A stretch of 64,000 bases of DNA from Clostridium yunnanense (GTDB lineage Bacteria > Bacillota > Clostridia > Clostridiales > Clostridiaceae): contig NZ_JAENHN010000048.1 of NCBI RefSeq assembly GCF_016595795.1, positions 124,001-188,000 on the forward strand, in the 5' to 3' direction. This document shows positions 26,345-35,862 of this stretch, in pieces (within the stretch, counting starts at the first letter, position 1; each line of letters starts with the position of its first letter). The notes under the pieces were generated by a model. That model was not told the origin of the DNA. It was given only the letters and a program-made list of their open reading frames with translations, and searched no databases. The position numbers were made by a program, and so were the translations under genes.

Positions 26345-27520
26345 TTATTTTTCAAATGTTCCTTTTACTATAATATTCTTTTTATCCATTAATACTTTCC
26401 CTTTAGCAATTACAGTATCTATATCAAGTCCTTCTCTATCTAACAAAACTAAATCTGCATCCTTACCGGCTTCTACTCTTCCTTTAGTAGGTAGCTTTAA
26501 TATATCCGCAACATTTGATGTTATTACCTTTATAGCTCTCTCAAAAGGTATTTTCTCTTGTAATATAGCATTTCTAACTTCGCTATATAATGAAGATACT
26601 GAGCACATTCCAACTTCTGTAGTACCTGTTTCCTCATCAAACAGAGGTAAACTTCCGTTACCATCAGAAGAAAAGGTTATATGGTCATCTGGTAAGCCTT
26701 GATCTAATGCTATTTTTAAGCCTTTGCTAGGAGTCAATTCGCCTTTTGCCATATTATTAGCATCAAAACTGGTTGTTAAATCTATGTATCCACCTTTTTG
26801 CACATACCTTATACCATCTTTAAATAACTCACCATTTCTATTGATATGTGTCGGTAGTAATTGATGAGGATGTATTTCAGTTTGTTCTATAAGCCTAAAA
26901 AGATAATCTAATTTTCTGGTTCCATCACCAAGATGAATATTAACTATACCAGCTTTACCAGATAAAAGCCCACCAACTCTTGATTCTGCAACCACATTTA
27001 CAAACTGATCATAGGTAGGTTGTGAACTTCTGTGATCTGAAATCGCTACTTCTCCTACACCTATTACTTTATCTAGAAGCATTAAATCACCCTTTATATT
27101 TTGGGTAACAGTTTTCACCGGTATTTGGTATGAACCTGTATAACAGTACGTAGTTATTCCCTCTTCATCTAGTGCATGAGCTTTTGCTAAAAGCGATACC
27201 ATGTTTCTGCAAACATCATCTGTTCCAACACAGCCAACTAAAGTTGTTATACCTGCTCTAACAATTTCACTAAAAGGCAATTCTGGAGTTCTTGTTTTAA
27301 ATCCTCCTTCACCGCCTCCTCCCATTATATGTACATGACAATCCATGAATCCCGGTACTAAAACTTTATTACTTCCATCTATTACAAATATGTCTACGAA
27401 ATTATTAGGTATATCTACGTTTTCATACACACCTTCAATTACACCACCAGTTATAACAACATCTTTTATTCCTAAAGGCGCTGGACTATACACATCAACA
27501 TTCTTTATAACAGTTATCAT
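26345..27520 (-). CDS. iadA: Isoaspartyl dipeptidase (beta-aspartyl peptidase)
   Basis: 391 residues of the amidohydrolase superfamily. Metal and active-site motifs: GFMDCHVHIMGGGGEGG, VGEVAISDHRSSQP, NIHLGDG, LLPTHINR and the catalytic Asp in FSSDGNGS. IadA cleaves beta-aspartyl dipeptides released from damaged proteins and clears them in the cytoplasm. It starts 30 bp after the TPR gene and is probably co-transcribed with it. Confidence 0.94.
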   Translation of the reverse strand: MITVIKNVDVYSPAPLGIKDVVITGGVIEGVYENVDIPNNFVDIFVIDGSNKVLVPGFMDCHVHIMGGGGEGGFKTRTPELPFSEIVRAGITTLVGCVGTDDVCRNMVSLLAKAHALDEEGITTYCYTGSYQIPVKTVTQNIKGDLMLLDKVIGVGEVAISDHRSSQPTYDQFVNVVAESRVGGLLSGKAGIVNIHLGDGTRKLDYLFRLIEQTEIHPHQLLPTHINRNGELFKDGIRYVQKGGYIDLTTSFDANNMAKGELTPSKGLKIALDQGLPDDHITFSSDGNGSLPLFDEETGTTEVGMCSVSSLYSEVRNAILQEKIPFERAIKVITSNVADILKLPTKGRVEAGKDADLVLLDREGLDIDTVIAKGKVLMDKKNIIVKGTFEK

Positions 27521-27550
27521 AAAATCCCTCCTATCTGGATCACGCGTGAA

Positions 27551-28843
27551 CTACTGAATATTTAGTATGTCTTTTATCGTTGAATTATAGTACATTGATT
27601 TACTAAAATCCTTTGATATTTTTTCCGCATATTGCTTTGCCTTAGTTTTATCACTATTATTATTTATAGTTGCAAGCTTATAAAGACATTCAGCAGTATA
27701 GTCACCACTATAATAATTATTTACATACTGATCATAATATGCTAACGCCTTCTCATAATCCTCTAACCTTTCACTAGTAGCACCGAGCATATATATGATA
27801 TGAGGATTTAGATAAGTATCTTTAGAAAACTTACTTGCTTTTTCAAATTCTATTTTAGCTTTTGCAAAGTCTTTTGCACTAAAATAACTTCTTCCTGAAT
27901 CATAAAAAGTGCCCACTCCACTGTTTATTAACAACTGCTCACCACTGTTATAAGCAATCTTATCGTTAACGCCTAGCTTATTCTTATCAAACGAAGTTAT
28001 TATGGTATATAACTTATTATAATCCTTATCATTAACAGCTGCTTTTACTTGATCTATTGGAAACTTTGCTTCTCCCTGCTTACTATTTTCCGTGCTTTTA
28101 TCAGTTGCACTATTATTCGGAACTTGTTGTTTTGTATTATTCGTTGTGGTCTGATTTGTATTAGTTTTATCCGTAGGATTAGTTTCATTCTTTTTAACAG
28201 ATTTTGAAGCTATATAATTTGTTCTAACCTTACTTATGTACTGACTAACAGGTTTATAAAGCAAATATGATACGAGTCCTACAAAACATATAATCAATGG
28301 GATTATTATTAGTTTAAAGTTTATATTAGACTTATGTTCCTCCGAAAATTCTTTTATAACTTTATAGTTATCCAAAGCAACCTTGTTATTCTTATCTATT
28401 CCTCTTACAATATCAATACATTCCTTAGCTTTTTCATATTCTCCCTTCTTTATGAAGCAAAAAGCTATTGCATTGTTAACATTTATCTTGTTAAAATCAC
28501 TTTCACTGCAAACACTTAGTTTTTTCTCAGCGTCATTTATGTACATTCCTTTTATATCTTTTAACGCTTGGTCATATAGAGCTAATCTCTCCCAATCCTT
28601 TTGTATATCTTTCAAATATCCTTTCGATATTCCATCGTCATTAAAATCTTTGTTTATCTTCCAAGCAGCCTCTGCTGACTTTAAATCGCCCTTTATATAT
28701 AAAAGTAATCCTTTAAGATTTAATGCAGAAGTGTTTTTAAGATTTTCAGAGATAAGCTTTTCACATATTATTAAAGCTTTATCTATTTCTCCATTTTGAA
28801 ATAAGTGTATTGATTTATCATATCGTTTCTTCCAATCCTTCAT
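27551..28843 (-). CDS. TPR protein with a central membrane helix
   Basis: 430 residues. The N-terminal cytoplasmic TPR-like helices span about residues 5-165. One membrane helix (about 177-196) follows, then a Thr/Asn/Gln-rich linker (about 213-260) and C-terminal TPR repeats outside (YEKALAYYDQYVNNYYSG and similar). TPRs on both faces of the membrane suggest a scaffold linking cytoplasmic and envelope partners. No enzymatic domain was recognised. It shares an operon with iadA. Confidence 0.65.
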   Translation of the reverse strand: MKDWKKRYDKSIHLFQNGEIDKALIICEKLISENLKNTSALNLKGLLLYIKGDLKSAEAAWKINKDFNDDGISKGYLKDIQKDWERLALYDQALKDIKGMYINDAEKKLSVCSESDFNKINVNNAIAFCFIKKGEYEKAKECIDIVRGIDKNNKVALDNYKVIKEFSEEHKSNINFKLIIIPLIICFVGLVSYLLYKPVSQYISKVRTNYIASKSVKKNETNPTDKTNTNQTTTNNTKQQVPNNSATDKSTENSKQGEAKFPIDQVKAAVNDKDYNKLYTIITSFDKNKLGVNDKIAYNSGEQLLINSGVGTFYDSGRSYFSAKDFAKAKIEFEKASKFSKDTYLNPHIIYMLGATSERLEDYEKALAYYDQYVNNYYSGDYTAECLYKLATINNNSDKTKAKQYAEKISKDFSKSMYYNSTIKDILNIQ

Positions 28844-29135
28844 AAGTTACCTTCCTTATGTATATAAGATGCCTATATACTGCCTTTATGTTATATTTAT
28901 GTTTTTATGAATTATATATACTACTAGCTTTTTCTAATTTTAATTATTAAAGTTGTTCATCTATAAAATTAGGCTTTGTTTTAGACTTTTCTTACAACTT
29001 AAAAATCAAAATTAAATTTAATATAAAATAATTCCACGTATAATTATACCATTAAAGCATTTTATAAAGAAATATATTCCATTGCCCCTGTGAATCTTTA
29101 TCTAAACAACAATTACTTTTAAATCTTTATAAAAC
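28844..29135. other. AT-rich gap upstream of the TPR gene
   Basis: About 290 bp with no ORF, RNA or repeat that I can support. It presumably holds the promoter of the TPR-iadA operon. Confidence 0.5.
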
Positions 29136-29185
29136 AAAAAATCAATCATATATTGGAAATCATCTTTCCTATATGATTGATTTTT
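29136..29185. terminator. Bidirectional hairpin terminator
   Basis: AAAAATCAATCATATA mirrored by TATATGATTGATTTTT, with an inner GGAAA/TTTCC pairing. It lies downstream of the anti-sigma gene on the minus strand. Confidence 0.8.
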
Positions 29186-29194
29186 ATTTATTGA

Positions 29195-29275
29195 TGCTGT
29201 TAAAGCACTGTGTTGAAATCAAATTGTTAATCATCCAACGCTTTAATTTCATCAGTGATCTTAAACAGAGCCTAT
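29195..29275. repeat. Intergenic repeat family 3, degenerate copy
   Basis: Shares GTTGAAAT, GTTAATCATCC and GCTTTAAT, in order and spacing, with the palindrome at 59163-59239, but most of the second arm has decayed. Confidence 0.4.
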
Positions 29276-29320
29276 TTATTAAACACAATACTTATCTTTC
29301 AATGATATCAATACATTAAT

Positions 29321-30739
29321 TTATTTTCCTACATGCCCTTGAGGCAAAGTATTAGAACGAGCAACTTTCCAAAGATTAGTACTACTTTCTTGCCCTAAGA
29401 CTACCAATTGATATATACTATCCTTCTTATTTTCAGTTAAAAATTCTACACCATATATTTTAATATTTTTAAATTCATCTGGTTTAAAATAATCCTCGAA
29501 TTCCTTATCACTTATTTGCACTATTCCGTTGATATATGTTTTTCCTCTTATGCCTTTTGGCTTAATAAAATTCATATCATCTGCTAAAACATCAGCCTCT
29601 TTTATTGAAGGATCTCCAAATAACAATCTATTGTAGTTCTGCAAAACCTTATATTCTTCATCTTTTTCTTTTGAGTCTGCTAAAGAATTAGAAATCCCAT
29701 TTGCCTGACTTACATCAAAGGTAGCTGTATTCTTGATTGTTATATAAGAATTCATACTGCTATCATTATACTTTATCAATGACATTTGTACTTTATTCTT
29801 TTCTACTTTTATTGATGTTACTTGTTCCATTGGAGTGTATACTCCATAAATTAGCACTGTATTACCTTTATCAATATTTAGAGCGTATAAGCTACCACCA
29901 TGTGTAGTTTTTCCATATGCTGATCCTACAATTATGAATAAAGTATTATCATCATTCCACTCAACATATAAGGGAGCATCATATTTAGCACTATTAGTAG
30001 TAACTTTATAATATTTCGTAGAATTTGATGAATTATCTTTTATAGCAAGAAAGCCAGGCCCTTCCTTATCTATGTTATCACCTTTTCCAACTATATACGC
30101 TTCGTATCTTTCACTAGGCGATACCTTTGCCTTTGATTTTCCTTTTAATAAACCTTCATTAGCTTTCTCTACACCTATTTCACTTAGATCAACTACAGGA
30201 TAAGTAAATATATTATTAGTTAAAATATCTAATTCGTCCAATACAGTATCAGTAGTATCATTCATCACTTTACTACTAGTGTTATTATTATGCTGTGATA
30301 AACTGCTTTTCCTAATACTGTCTGCCTTAGAGTTATCTACATATTCTACTGACATAGCTTTATCACTTTTACTTCCTGTCGTAGAAAAATTGATGTGATC
30401 CTTTAAAAATGCCATACTTGTAAGCATAAATGCAAAAGATGCTGCGATTGCATATTTATTTTTATTCCGTATAATATGATACTTTATATTATTTTTATAA
30501 CCTTTTTTATATCTATCTTTATCTATTGATTTTATTATTTCTGCTCTTGAACTTTTAAAGTCTACATCTTCAAAACTTAGTGATTTACTAAGCATCTCAT
30601 CAAGTTCTTTTTCTTCTTCATAAAGCTTTCTACAGTTTTCACATTCTGTAACATGTTCATCCATTAATTTTTTCATTTCTTTTTGTAGTTGATTTTCTAC
30701 ATATAAATCTAACTTTTTCTCGAAGCTATCGCATTTCAT
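29321..30739 (-). CDS. Anti-sigma factor with zinc-finger domain
   Basis: 472 residues from MKCDSFEKKLDL; this ATG lies 8 nt after AGGGGGT, better placed than the upstream GTG. The N-terminal zinc-binding motif H29-x3-C33-x2-C36 is typical of anti-sigma zinc fingers. A membrane helix (about residues 95-113) and a large extracytoplasmic domain of about 350 residues follow; I do not recognise that domain. The start overlaps the sigma gene by 14 bp. It probably holds the ECF sigma factor inactive until an envelope signal arrives. Confidence 0.8.
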   Translation of the reverse strand: MKCDSFEKKLDLYVENQLQKEMKKLMDEHVTECENCRKLYEEEKELDEMLSKSLSFEDVDFKSSRAEIIKSIDKDRYKKGYKNNIKYHIIRNKNKYAIAASFAFMLTSMAFLKDHINFSTTGSKSDKAMSVEYVDNSKADSIRKSSLSQHNNNTSSKVMNDTTDTVLDELDILTNNIFTYPVVDLSEIGVEKANEGLLKGKSKAKVSPSERYEAYIVGKGDNIDKEGPGFLAIKDNSSNSTKYYKVTTNSAKYDAPLYVEWNDDNTLFIIVGSAYGKTTHGGSLYALNIDKGNTVLIYGVYTPMEQVTSIKVEKNKVQMSLIKYNDSSMNSYITIKNTATFDVSQANGISNSLADSKEKDEEYKVLQNYNRLLFGDPSIKEADVLADDMNFIKPKGIRGKTYINGIVQISDKEFEDYFKPDEFKNIKIYGVEFLTENKKDSIYQLVVLGQESSTNLWKVARSNTLPQGHVGK

Positions 30740-31310
30740 TGGCGGCACCCCCTTGCCCTAATGTTTTATTGTAATATAAAGAGTTTTTAAACTTATCTCT
30801 TAACCTGTAATACTTTCTTTTAACACTAGATTCACTTATTGAAAGAATCTGAGAGATATCAAAAAATGTTCTTTCCCCACTATATCTAAGGAGAATAATC
30901 TGTCTATCAACTTCTTCTAAAGACTGAATAAATTCTGTTACTTCTTTTTTTAGATCTACAAATTCCAACTGCTCTTGTGGTGAAGCTTCCTTAGATTTTA
31001 CATCCCTGGCATCTTCTATGTTCGCTTCATATACTCTTTTAAATTTTCTTATAAAATCAATTGCTTTATTTTTACTTATTTGAAGCAACCAATTTGAAAA
31101 TTTATATTTTTTATCATATAGATAAAGCTTGTTATAGGCCGTAATAAATGTTTCTTGAGCTATATCCTCTGAAGCTTCTTTGTCTTTTGTTATAGAATAA
31201 ACAAATCTTAAAACTATTAGCTCATATTTATTTACTAAAATATTAAAGCTATCTATGTTTCCATTGAGTACTTCACTCACTAGTTCTATATCCTCATTCA
31301 AATTTCTCAC
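30726..31310 (-). CDS. ECF-family RNA polymerase sigma factor
   Basis: 194 residues with sigma region 2 (FRFVYSITKDKEASEDIAQETFITAYNKLY, then NWLLQISKNKAIDFIRK) and region 4 (EVDRQIILLRYSGERTFFDISQILSISESSVKRKYYRLRDKF). SigW-like architecture. The start is a GTG or the TTG three codons later, which has better spacing from AGGGGTG. Co-transcribed with and overlapping its anti-sigma partner. The regulon cannot be read from this window. Confidence 0.9.
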   Translation of the reverse strand: MRNLNEDIELVSEVLNGNIDSFNILVNKYELIVLRFVYSITKDKEASEDIAQETFITAYNKLYLYDKKYKFSNWLLQISKNKAIDFIRKFKRVYEANIEDARDVKSKEASPQEQLEFVDLKKEVTEFIQSLEEVDRQIILLRYSGERTFFDISQILSISESSVKRKYYRLRDKFKNSLYYNKTLGQGGAANEMR

Positions 31311-31433
31311 CCCTACTATAGTAGTTTCACTATAATCTAATAACTTGTGATTTCACCTTATATACGCATAATACAATACATTAGTTCAGCTTTTATAAAT
31401 TTATTTAATTAAAACTTTATAATTCCCCAAAAT

Positions 31434-31471
31434 AGAGAGTACGTTCATTAATATGTATAAACGTATCCTCT
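31434..31471. promoter_or_regulatory. Inverted repeat upstream of the sigma gene
   Basis: AGAGAGTACGTT and AACGTATCCTCT form a 10-of-12 dyad with a 14-bp centre, about 125 bp before the sigma start. It could belong to an autoregulated ECF promoter. The rest of 31311-31563 shows nothing else. Confidence 0.3.
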
Positions 31472-31562
31472 AAAAAATTAAATAACATTGTTATTCTTTA
31501 AAGATAAGTTCTTTTTCATTATACTTTACGAAGGCTTTGACTTCATGATTTATTCGTAAAAA

Positions 31563-31604
31563 ATAAAAGAATAAGGCTTTTGCAACCGCAAAAGCCTTAT
31601 TCTA
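31563..31604 (-). terminator. Terminator of ptsI
   Basis: Perfect 16-bp stem AGAATAAGGCTTTTGC / GCAAAAGCCTTATTCT, followed on the minus strand by TTTTATTTTTT. Confidence 0.85.
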
Positions 31605-31777
31605 AGTACTTGTATTTAGGGATAAGTTGTATTTTCTTATGAGTAATATCAGCTTCTAGTATATACTACTTTCATCTTTATAGGGTTTAAAAATGAAACT
31701 CTATTCAGCAATAACTATTAGGGTTAGTTATAATGCCTTATAAGCTGATAATACCCTATATTAACTTAATTTAAGAA

Positions 31778-33394
31778 TTATTCTTGTTCTATTATTATTT
31801 TCTTAGCATTTAATATTGAACTAGCACTCATTGAGAATTCATCTAATCCATATTCTACAAGTGTTGGAATAGCTGCTTCATCTCCAGCCATTTCTCCACA
31901 CATTCCAACCCACTTACCATGCTTATGAGCACCATCTATTGTCATCTTTATAAGTCTAAGTACAGCTGGATGCATTGGGTTGTATAGGTAAGATACCTTT
32001 TCACTCATTCTGTCTGCAGCTAAAGTATATTGAATTAAGTCGTTTGTTCCTATTGAGAAGAAATCAACGTGTTTAGCTAACTCATCAGCATAAACTGCAG
32101 CTGCAGGGATTTCAACCATGATACCCCATTGAGTTGTTTCTGAGTACTCTTTGCCTTCAGCTTTTAATTCAGCCTTACATTCATCAACAACTTCTTTAGC
32201 TTGAAGGAATTCTTCTAAACCAGAAATCATTGGGAACATTACACATAAATTTCCGTATATTGATGCTCTAAGTAATGCTCTTAATTGAACCTTAAATATT
32301 TCTTTTCTATCTAAGCAAAGTCTTATAGCTCTGTATCCTAAGAATGGATTCATTTCTTCTGGTAATGGAAGATATGGAAGTGTCTTATCTCCTCCAATAT
32401 CTAAAGTTCTTATAACGACTTGCTTTCCTTCCATCTTTTCAAGAACATACTTGTAGCTTTCAAATTGTTCTTCTTCAGTTGGAGCACTGTCTCTGTCCAT
32501 GTATAAGAACTCAGTTCTGAATAAACCAACCCCGTCACCACCATTAGCTAAAACTTGGTGAACATCTTCTGGCTTACCTATGTTTCCACAAACTTCTACT
32601 CTCTTACCTGACTTAGTAACAGTCTTAACGCTTATAAGCTTCTTCAATTCTTCTTGTTCAGCTACAAACTTTTCTCTCTTAGTCATATATTCTTGAACTG
32701 TAGCTTCATCTGGATTTACTATAACAACACCTTCGATACCATCAACTATTACGCTATCGCCATTCTTCACTGATGTAGTTATATCCTTTAATCCAACAAC
32801 AGCAGGTATTTCAAGTGTTCTTGCCATTATAGCAGAGTGAGATGTTCTTCCACCAATATTAGTTAAGAATGCAACAACCTTGCTTCTATCAAGCTGAGCT
32901 GTATCTGATGGAGTTAAATCATGTGCAACAACTATAGTATTTTCTTCAGTTATTTCAAAGCTATCAACTTTACCAGCTATATTAGCTATTATTCTCTTAG
33001 AAACGTCTTTAATGTCCGCAGCTCTTTCTCTCATATAGGCATCTTCCATTGATTCGAATATCATAACAAATGTGTTAGTTACTCCATCAACAGCCTTCAT
33101 AGCATTAACACTATTATTTTCTATTTCAAGTTCCATAGCTCCAGTAAATTCTGGGTCATCTAATAATGTAATATGAGCTTCAAAAACCTCAGCTTTTTCT
33201 TCTCCCATTGATTCAACAGCTTTTGCTTTTATCTTTTCTAATTGTTCCTTAGAAGAAACCAATGCTCTTTGAAGTAATTCTTTTTCTGCTTGTATATCAT
33301 TTATCTTTACGTCACTTATTACTATCTCTTCATGCTCTTGTATAAAAACCTTACCTATTGCATAACCTTTTGAAGCTGCAATACCTTTTCTCAT
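31778..33394 (-). CDS. ptsI: PTS enzyme I (phosphoenolpyruvate-protein phosphotransferase)
   Basis: 538 residues, slightly shorter than typical. Phospho-His186 lies in GGRTSHSAIMARTLEIPAVVG. The C-terminal PEP-binding barrel has GVGLFRTEFLYMDRD, GIMVEIPAA and the catalytic Cys in GMCGEMAGD. It starts the sugar phosphotransferase relay by phosphorylating HPr. No ptsH follows, so HPr is encoded elsewhere. A sigma-54 promoter lies about 110 bp upstream, and the divergent neighbour is a sigma-54 activator with an HPr-like domain. Start ATG is behind AAGGAGGAGT. Confidence 0.96.
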   Translation of the reverse strand: MRKGIAASKGYAIGKVFIQEHEEIVISDVKINDIQAEKELLQRALVSSKEQLEKIKAKAVESMGEEKAEVFEAHITLLDDPEFTGAMELEIENNSVNAMKAVDGVTNTFVMIFESMEDAYMRERAADIKDVSKRIIANIAGKVDSFEITEENTIVVAHDLTPSDTAQLDRSKVVAFLTNIGGRTSHSAIMARTLEIPAVVGLKDITTSVKNGDSVIVDGIEGVVIVNPDEATVQEYMTKREKFVAEQEELKKLISVKTVTKSGKRVEVCGNIGKPEDVHQVLANGGDGVGLFRTEFLYMDRDSAPTEEEQFESYKYVLEKMEGKQVVIRTLDIGGDKTLPYLPLPEEMNPFLGYRAIRLCLDRKEIFKVQLRALLRASIYGNLCVMFPMISGLEEFLQAKEVVDECKAELKAEGKEYSETTQWGIMVEIPAAAVYADELAKHVDFFSIGTNDLIQYTLAADRMSEKVSYLYNPMHPAVLRLIKMTIDGAHKHGKWVGMCGEMAGDEAAIPTLVEYGLDEFSMSASSILNAKKIIIEQE

Positions 33395-33506
33395 TATGTT
33401 ACTCCTCCTTATAAATAAACGAATAAACTATTATTCCATATGTCTAAGTAAATAGACCTTAAACAATAAATACTTAAATTTTATGTTTCTAGCCTTTAAT
33501 TTTATT

Positions 33507-33523
33507 AGCAATTATCATGCCAA
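33507..33523 (-). promoter_or_regulatory. Sigma-54 promoter of ptsI
   Basis: Minus strand TTGGCATGATAATTGCT matches the TGGCAY-N5-TTGCW consensus with exact GG-to-GC spacing. It is about 110 bp upstream of the ptsI start, implying a leader of about 100 nt. Confidence 0.78.
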
Positions 33524-33680
33524 CTTATGATTTGCTCTATATTTATAATATTTTTTGCATTTTAAGCCATTTAATGTAAGAATATTTGTAACTCTTATGA
33601 TTATAATGATAAAATTTACACAATATTTATTGTTACAAATAACTAATGTGATTATTCTACTAAAGTTCACCACTTAACTC

Positions 33681-33697
33681 TTGATAATTTTTATCAA
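33681..33697. promoter_or_regulatory. Activator palindrome, site 1
   Basis: TTGATAATTTTTATCAA, arms TTGATAA/TTATCAA. It lies about 185 bp upstream of the predicted ptsI start site, a typical sigma-54 enhancer distance. Confidence 0.6.
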
Positions 33698-33726
33698 CCC
33701 ACCTTCTCACTTACTAATATATTCTA

Positions 33727-33755
33727 TTACAAACCCTTATAATATATGATATAAT
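33727..33755 (+). promoter_or_regulatory. Sigma-A promoter of the HPr-domain regulator
   Basis: TTACAA, a 17-bp spacer, TATAAT; the start of transcription would fall on palindrome site 2. Confidence 0.5.
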
Positions 33756-33760
33756 ATGTA

Positions 33761-33777
33761 TTGATAAAATTTATCAA
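33761..33777. promoter_or_regulatory. Activator palindrome, site 2
   Basis: TTGATAAAATTTATCAA, a perfect 8-bp dyad. With site 3 it forms a larger perfect inverted repeat of 20-bp arms (33761-33780 and 33787-33806). Position suggests autoregulation. Confidence 0.65.
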
Positions 33778-33789
33778 CATGTAAATATG

Positions 33790-33806
33790 TTGATAAATTT
33801 TATCAA
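33790..33806. promoter_or_regulatory. Activator palindrome, site 3
   Basis: TTGATAAATTTTATCAA, centred 29 bp from site 2 and 20 bp upstream of the regulator start codon. Confidence 0.65.
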
Positions 33807-33825
33807 GTTACTACGGAGGTGTTCT

Positions 33826-35832
33826 ATGTATTCAAAAGAAATATTTATAAAAGACCCAAATGGATTACATACAAGATTCGCTGCTATGATAGTAAATAAA
33901 GCCTCGCAAATAAAATCAAAGCTTAATATTAATTTATATATAAAGAAAAGTGAATATACCGATTGGCTAGGAATAAGCATGTTAGCGCTCTTATCTTTAA
34001 GGGTACATTCGAATGAAACAGTACTTATAGGCTGTAAGGAAGAAAATCCTACTGGAATAGTGGCAGTCCAAGAGCTTTTAGATTATATAGAAACTCATAT
34101 AAATCAAGGCTCTACTCTAATGAATCCAATAGATGTTTTTATAGAAGAAAGCAAGATTGCTAATGATCAGATTTTAGAAAATGTACCAATTGGAATTATA
34201 GTTATTGATATGAACTACAATATTATAAGCATTAATGATTATGCTTTAAATATAATAGAAATGAAGTATGAACAAGTAATAGGAAAAAATGTGAATGATA
34301 TCATCCCAACTAGTGAACTTCCTCAAATTATAGAGAGAACGATAAAACAGTTCGGACAAATTCAACATATAAATAATAAGACCACAATGGTAAATCGTAG
34401 TCCTATTTTCACTAATGATACTGTAATTGGTGCAGTTGGAGTTTTTCAAGATGTTTCTGATCTTGTTGGAATGAAGGAGCTTAATGAAAAGTTTAGCAAA
34501 ATACTGTCAGCTTCTCATGACATGATTTGCTTTGTTGATGAATATGGCAAGGTAAGTTATATCAACCCTGCTTATCGAGAGCATCTTCCAATATCATCTC
34601 AAAATGTAATAGGAAAAGATATTTTTACACTTTCTCCTAATGGCTATAGAGTGAAGGCTTTCACCGAAAGAAAAAGGATAGAGAATATGATTCATAACAA
34701 AGAAAATATAGAAATAATAACCACATTGGATCCTATATTCATAGATGGGGATTTTAAAGGAATAATCTCCACTTCAAAACCAATAAATGAAATCAAAGAG
34801 CTTATGGGAAAATTAAAACGTTCTGAAGAAGAATTAAACTATTATAAAGAGGAGTTAAAGAAACACACTTCTTTAGAATCATCCTTTAAGGATATAATAG
34901 GTTCCTCAGGTACCCTAAAAGATATATTACACATATGCGAAATGGCTTCAAAAAGCACTTCTACTGTACTTATTAGAGGAGAAAGCGGAACTGGAAAAGA
35001 GTTAATAGCTAAAGCTATACACAGTAATAGCGACAGAAAGAACAAACCTTTTATAAGAGTGAACTGCGCTGCAATACCAGAGAACTTATTAGAAAGTGAA
35101 TTATTTGGTTATGAAAAAGGGGCTTTCACTGGCGCTGTAAAAAGTAAACCTGGTAAATTCGCTATAGCAGACCAAGGAACTATCTTTCTGGATGAAATTG
35201 GTGACATGCCCATTACAATGCAGGTTAAACTTTTAAGAGTTCTTCAAGAGCGAGAGATTGAAAGTCTAGGTGGTTTATCCCCTCAAAAAATAGATGTCAG
35301 AGTTATAGCTGCAACTAATAGAAATCTTGAAGAAATGATATCCAACAATGACTTTAGAGAGGATTTATATTATAGACTCAATGTACTTCCTATCAATCTT
35401 CCTCCTTTAAGAGATAGAAAAGAAGATATAGGACTTTTAGTTGAACACTTCATAATGAAGATAAATGAAAAGTTAAATATAAATATCAAAGGTATAAGTA
35501 AAGAATGCATACTTTTATTACAGGATTACTCATGGCCAGGAAACATAAGAGAATTAGAAAACATAATTGAACGAGCTATGAATTTGTGTAATGACGAATA
35601 TATTAGAGAGATAGATCTTCCTTCTTTCTTAAAGAAGGCTTCCACTAGCAACAAGTCACCTATCAGTCTAGATGGAGATGATTTACTACCTTTTGAAGAA
35701 TATGAAAAGCAAATAATAAAGGCTGCAATGGATAGATATAAGAGCTATAACAAAGCTGGAAAAGCCTTAGGACTTACTCATAGGACTATAGCCTTAAAGT
35801 GCCAGAAATATAATCTTATAACTAAGGATTAA
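33826..35832 (+). CDS. Sigma-54-dependent activator with N-terminal HPr-like domain
   Basis: 668 residues from MYSKEIFIKDPNG; this ATG is 7 nt after GGAGGT, whereas an in-frame ATG 13 codons upstream lies inside the palindrome. Domains: HPr-like (1-90) with His15 in GLHTR and Asp at the usual Ser46 position; two PAS domains (about 115-225 and 230-335); AAA+ core (about 365-600) with GESGTGKE near 385 and GAFTGA near 431; Fis-type helix-turn-helix at the C-terminus. It probably activates the divergent sigma-54 promoter of ptsI in response to PTS phosphorylation state and a PAS ligand. Confidence 0.88.
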   Translation: MYSKEIFIKDPNGLHTRFAAMIVNKASQIKSKLNINLYIKKSEYTDWLGISMLALLSLRVHSNETVLIGCKEENPTGIVAVQELLDYIETHINQGSTLMNPIDVFIEESKIANDQILENVPIGIIVIDMNYNIISINDYALNIIEMKYEQVIGKNVNDIIPTSELPQIIERTIKQFGQIQHINNKTTMVNRSPIFTNDTVIGAVGVFQDVSDLVGMKELNEKFSKILSASHDMICFVDEYGKVSYINPAYREHLPISSQNVIGKDIFTLSPNGYRVKAFTERKRIENMIHNKENIEIITTLDPIFIDGDFKGIISTSKPINEIKELMGKLKRSEEELNYYKEELKKHTSLESSFKDIIGSSGTLKDILHICEMASKSTSTVLIRGESGTGKELIAKAIHSNSDRKNKPFIRVNCAAIPENLLESELFGYEKGAFTGAVKSKPGKFAIADQGTIFLDEIGDMPITMQVKLLRVLQEREIESLGGLSPQKIDVRVIAATNRNLEEMISNNDFREDLYYRLNVLPINLPPLRDRKEDIGLLVEHFIMKINEKLNINIKGISKECILLLQDYSWPGNIRELENIIERAMNLCNDEYIREIDLPSFLKKASTSNKSPISLDGDDLLPFEEYEKQIIKAAMDRYKSYNKAGKALGLTHRTIALKCQKYNLITKD

Positions 35833-35862
35833 GCTACTAAAAATGTACTTGCCTTATCTAAA

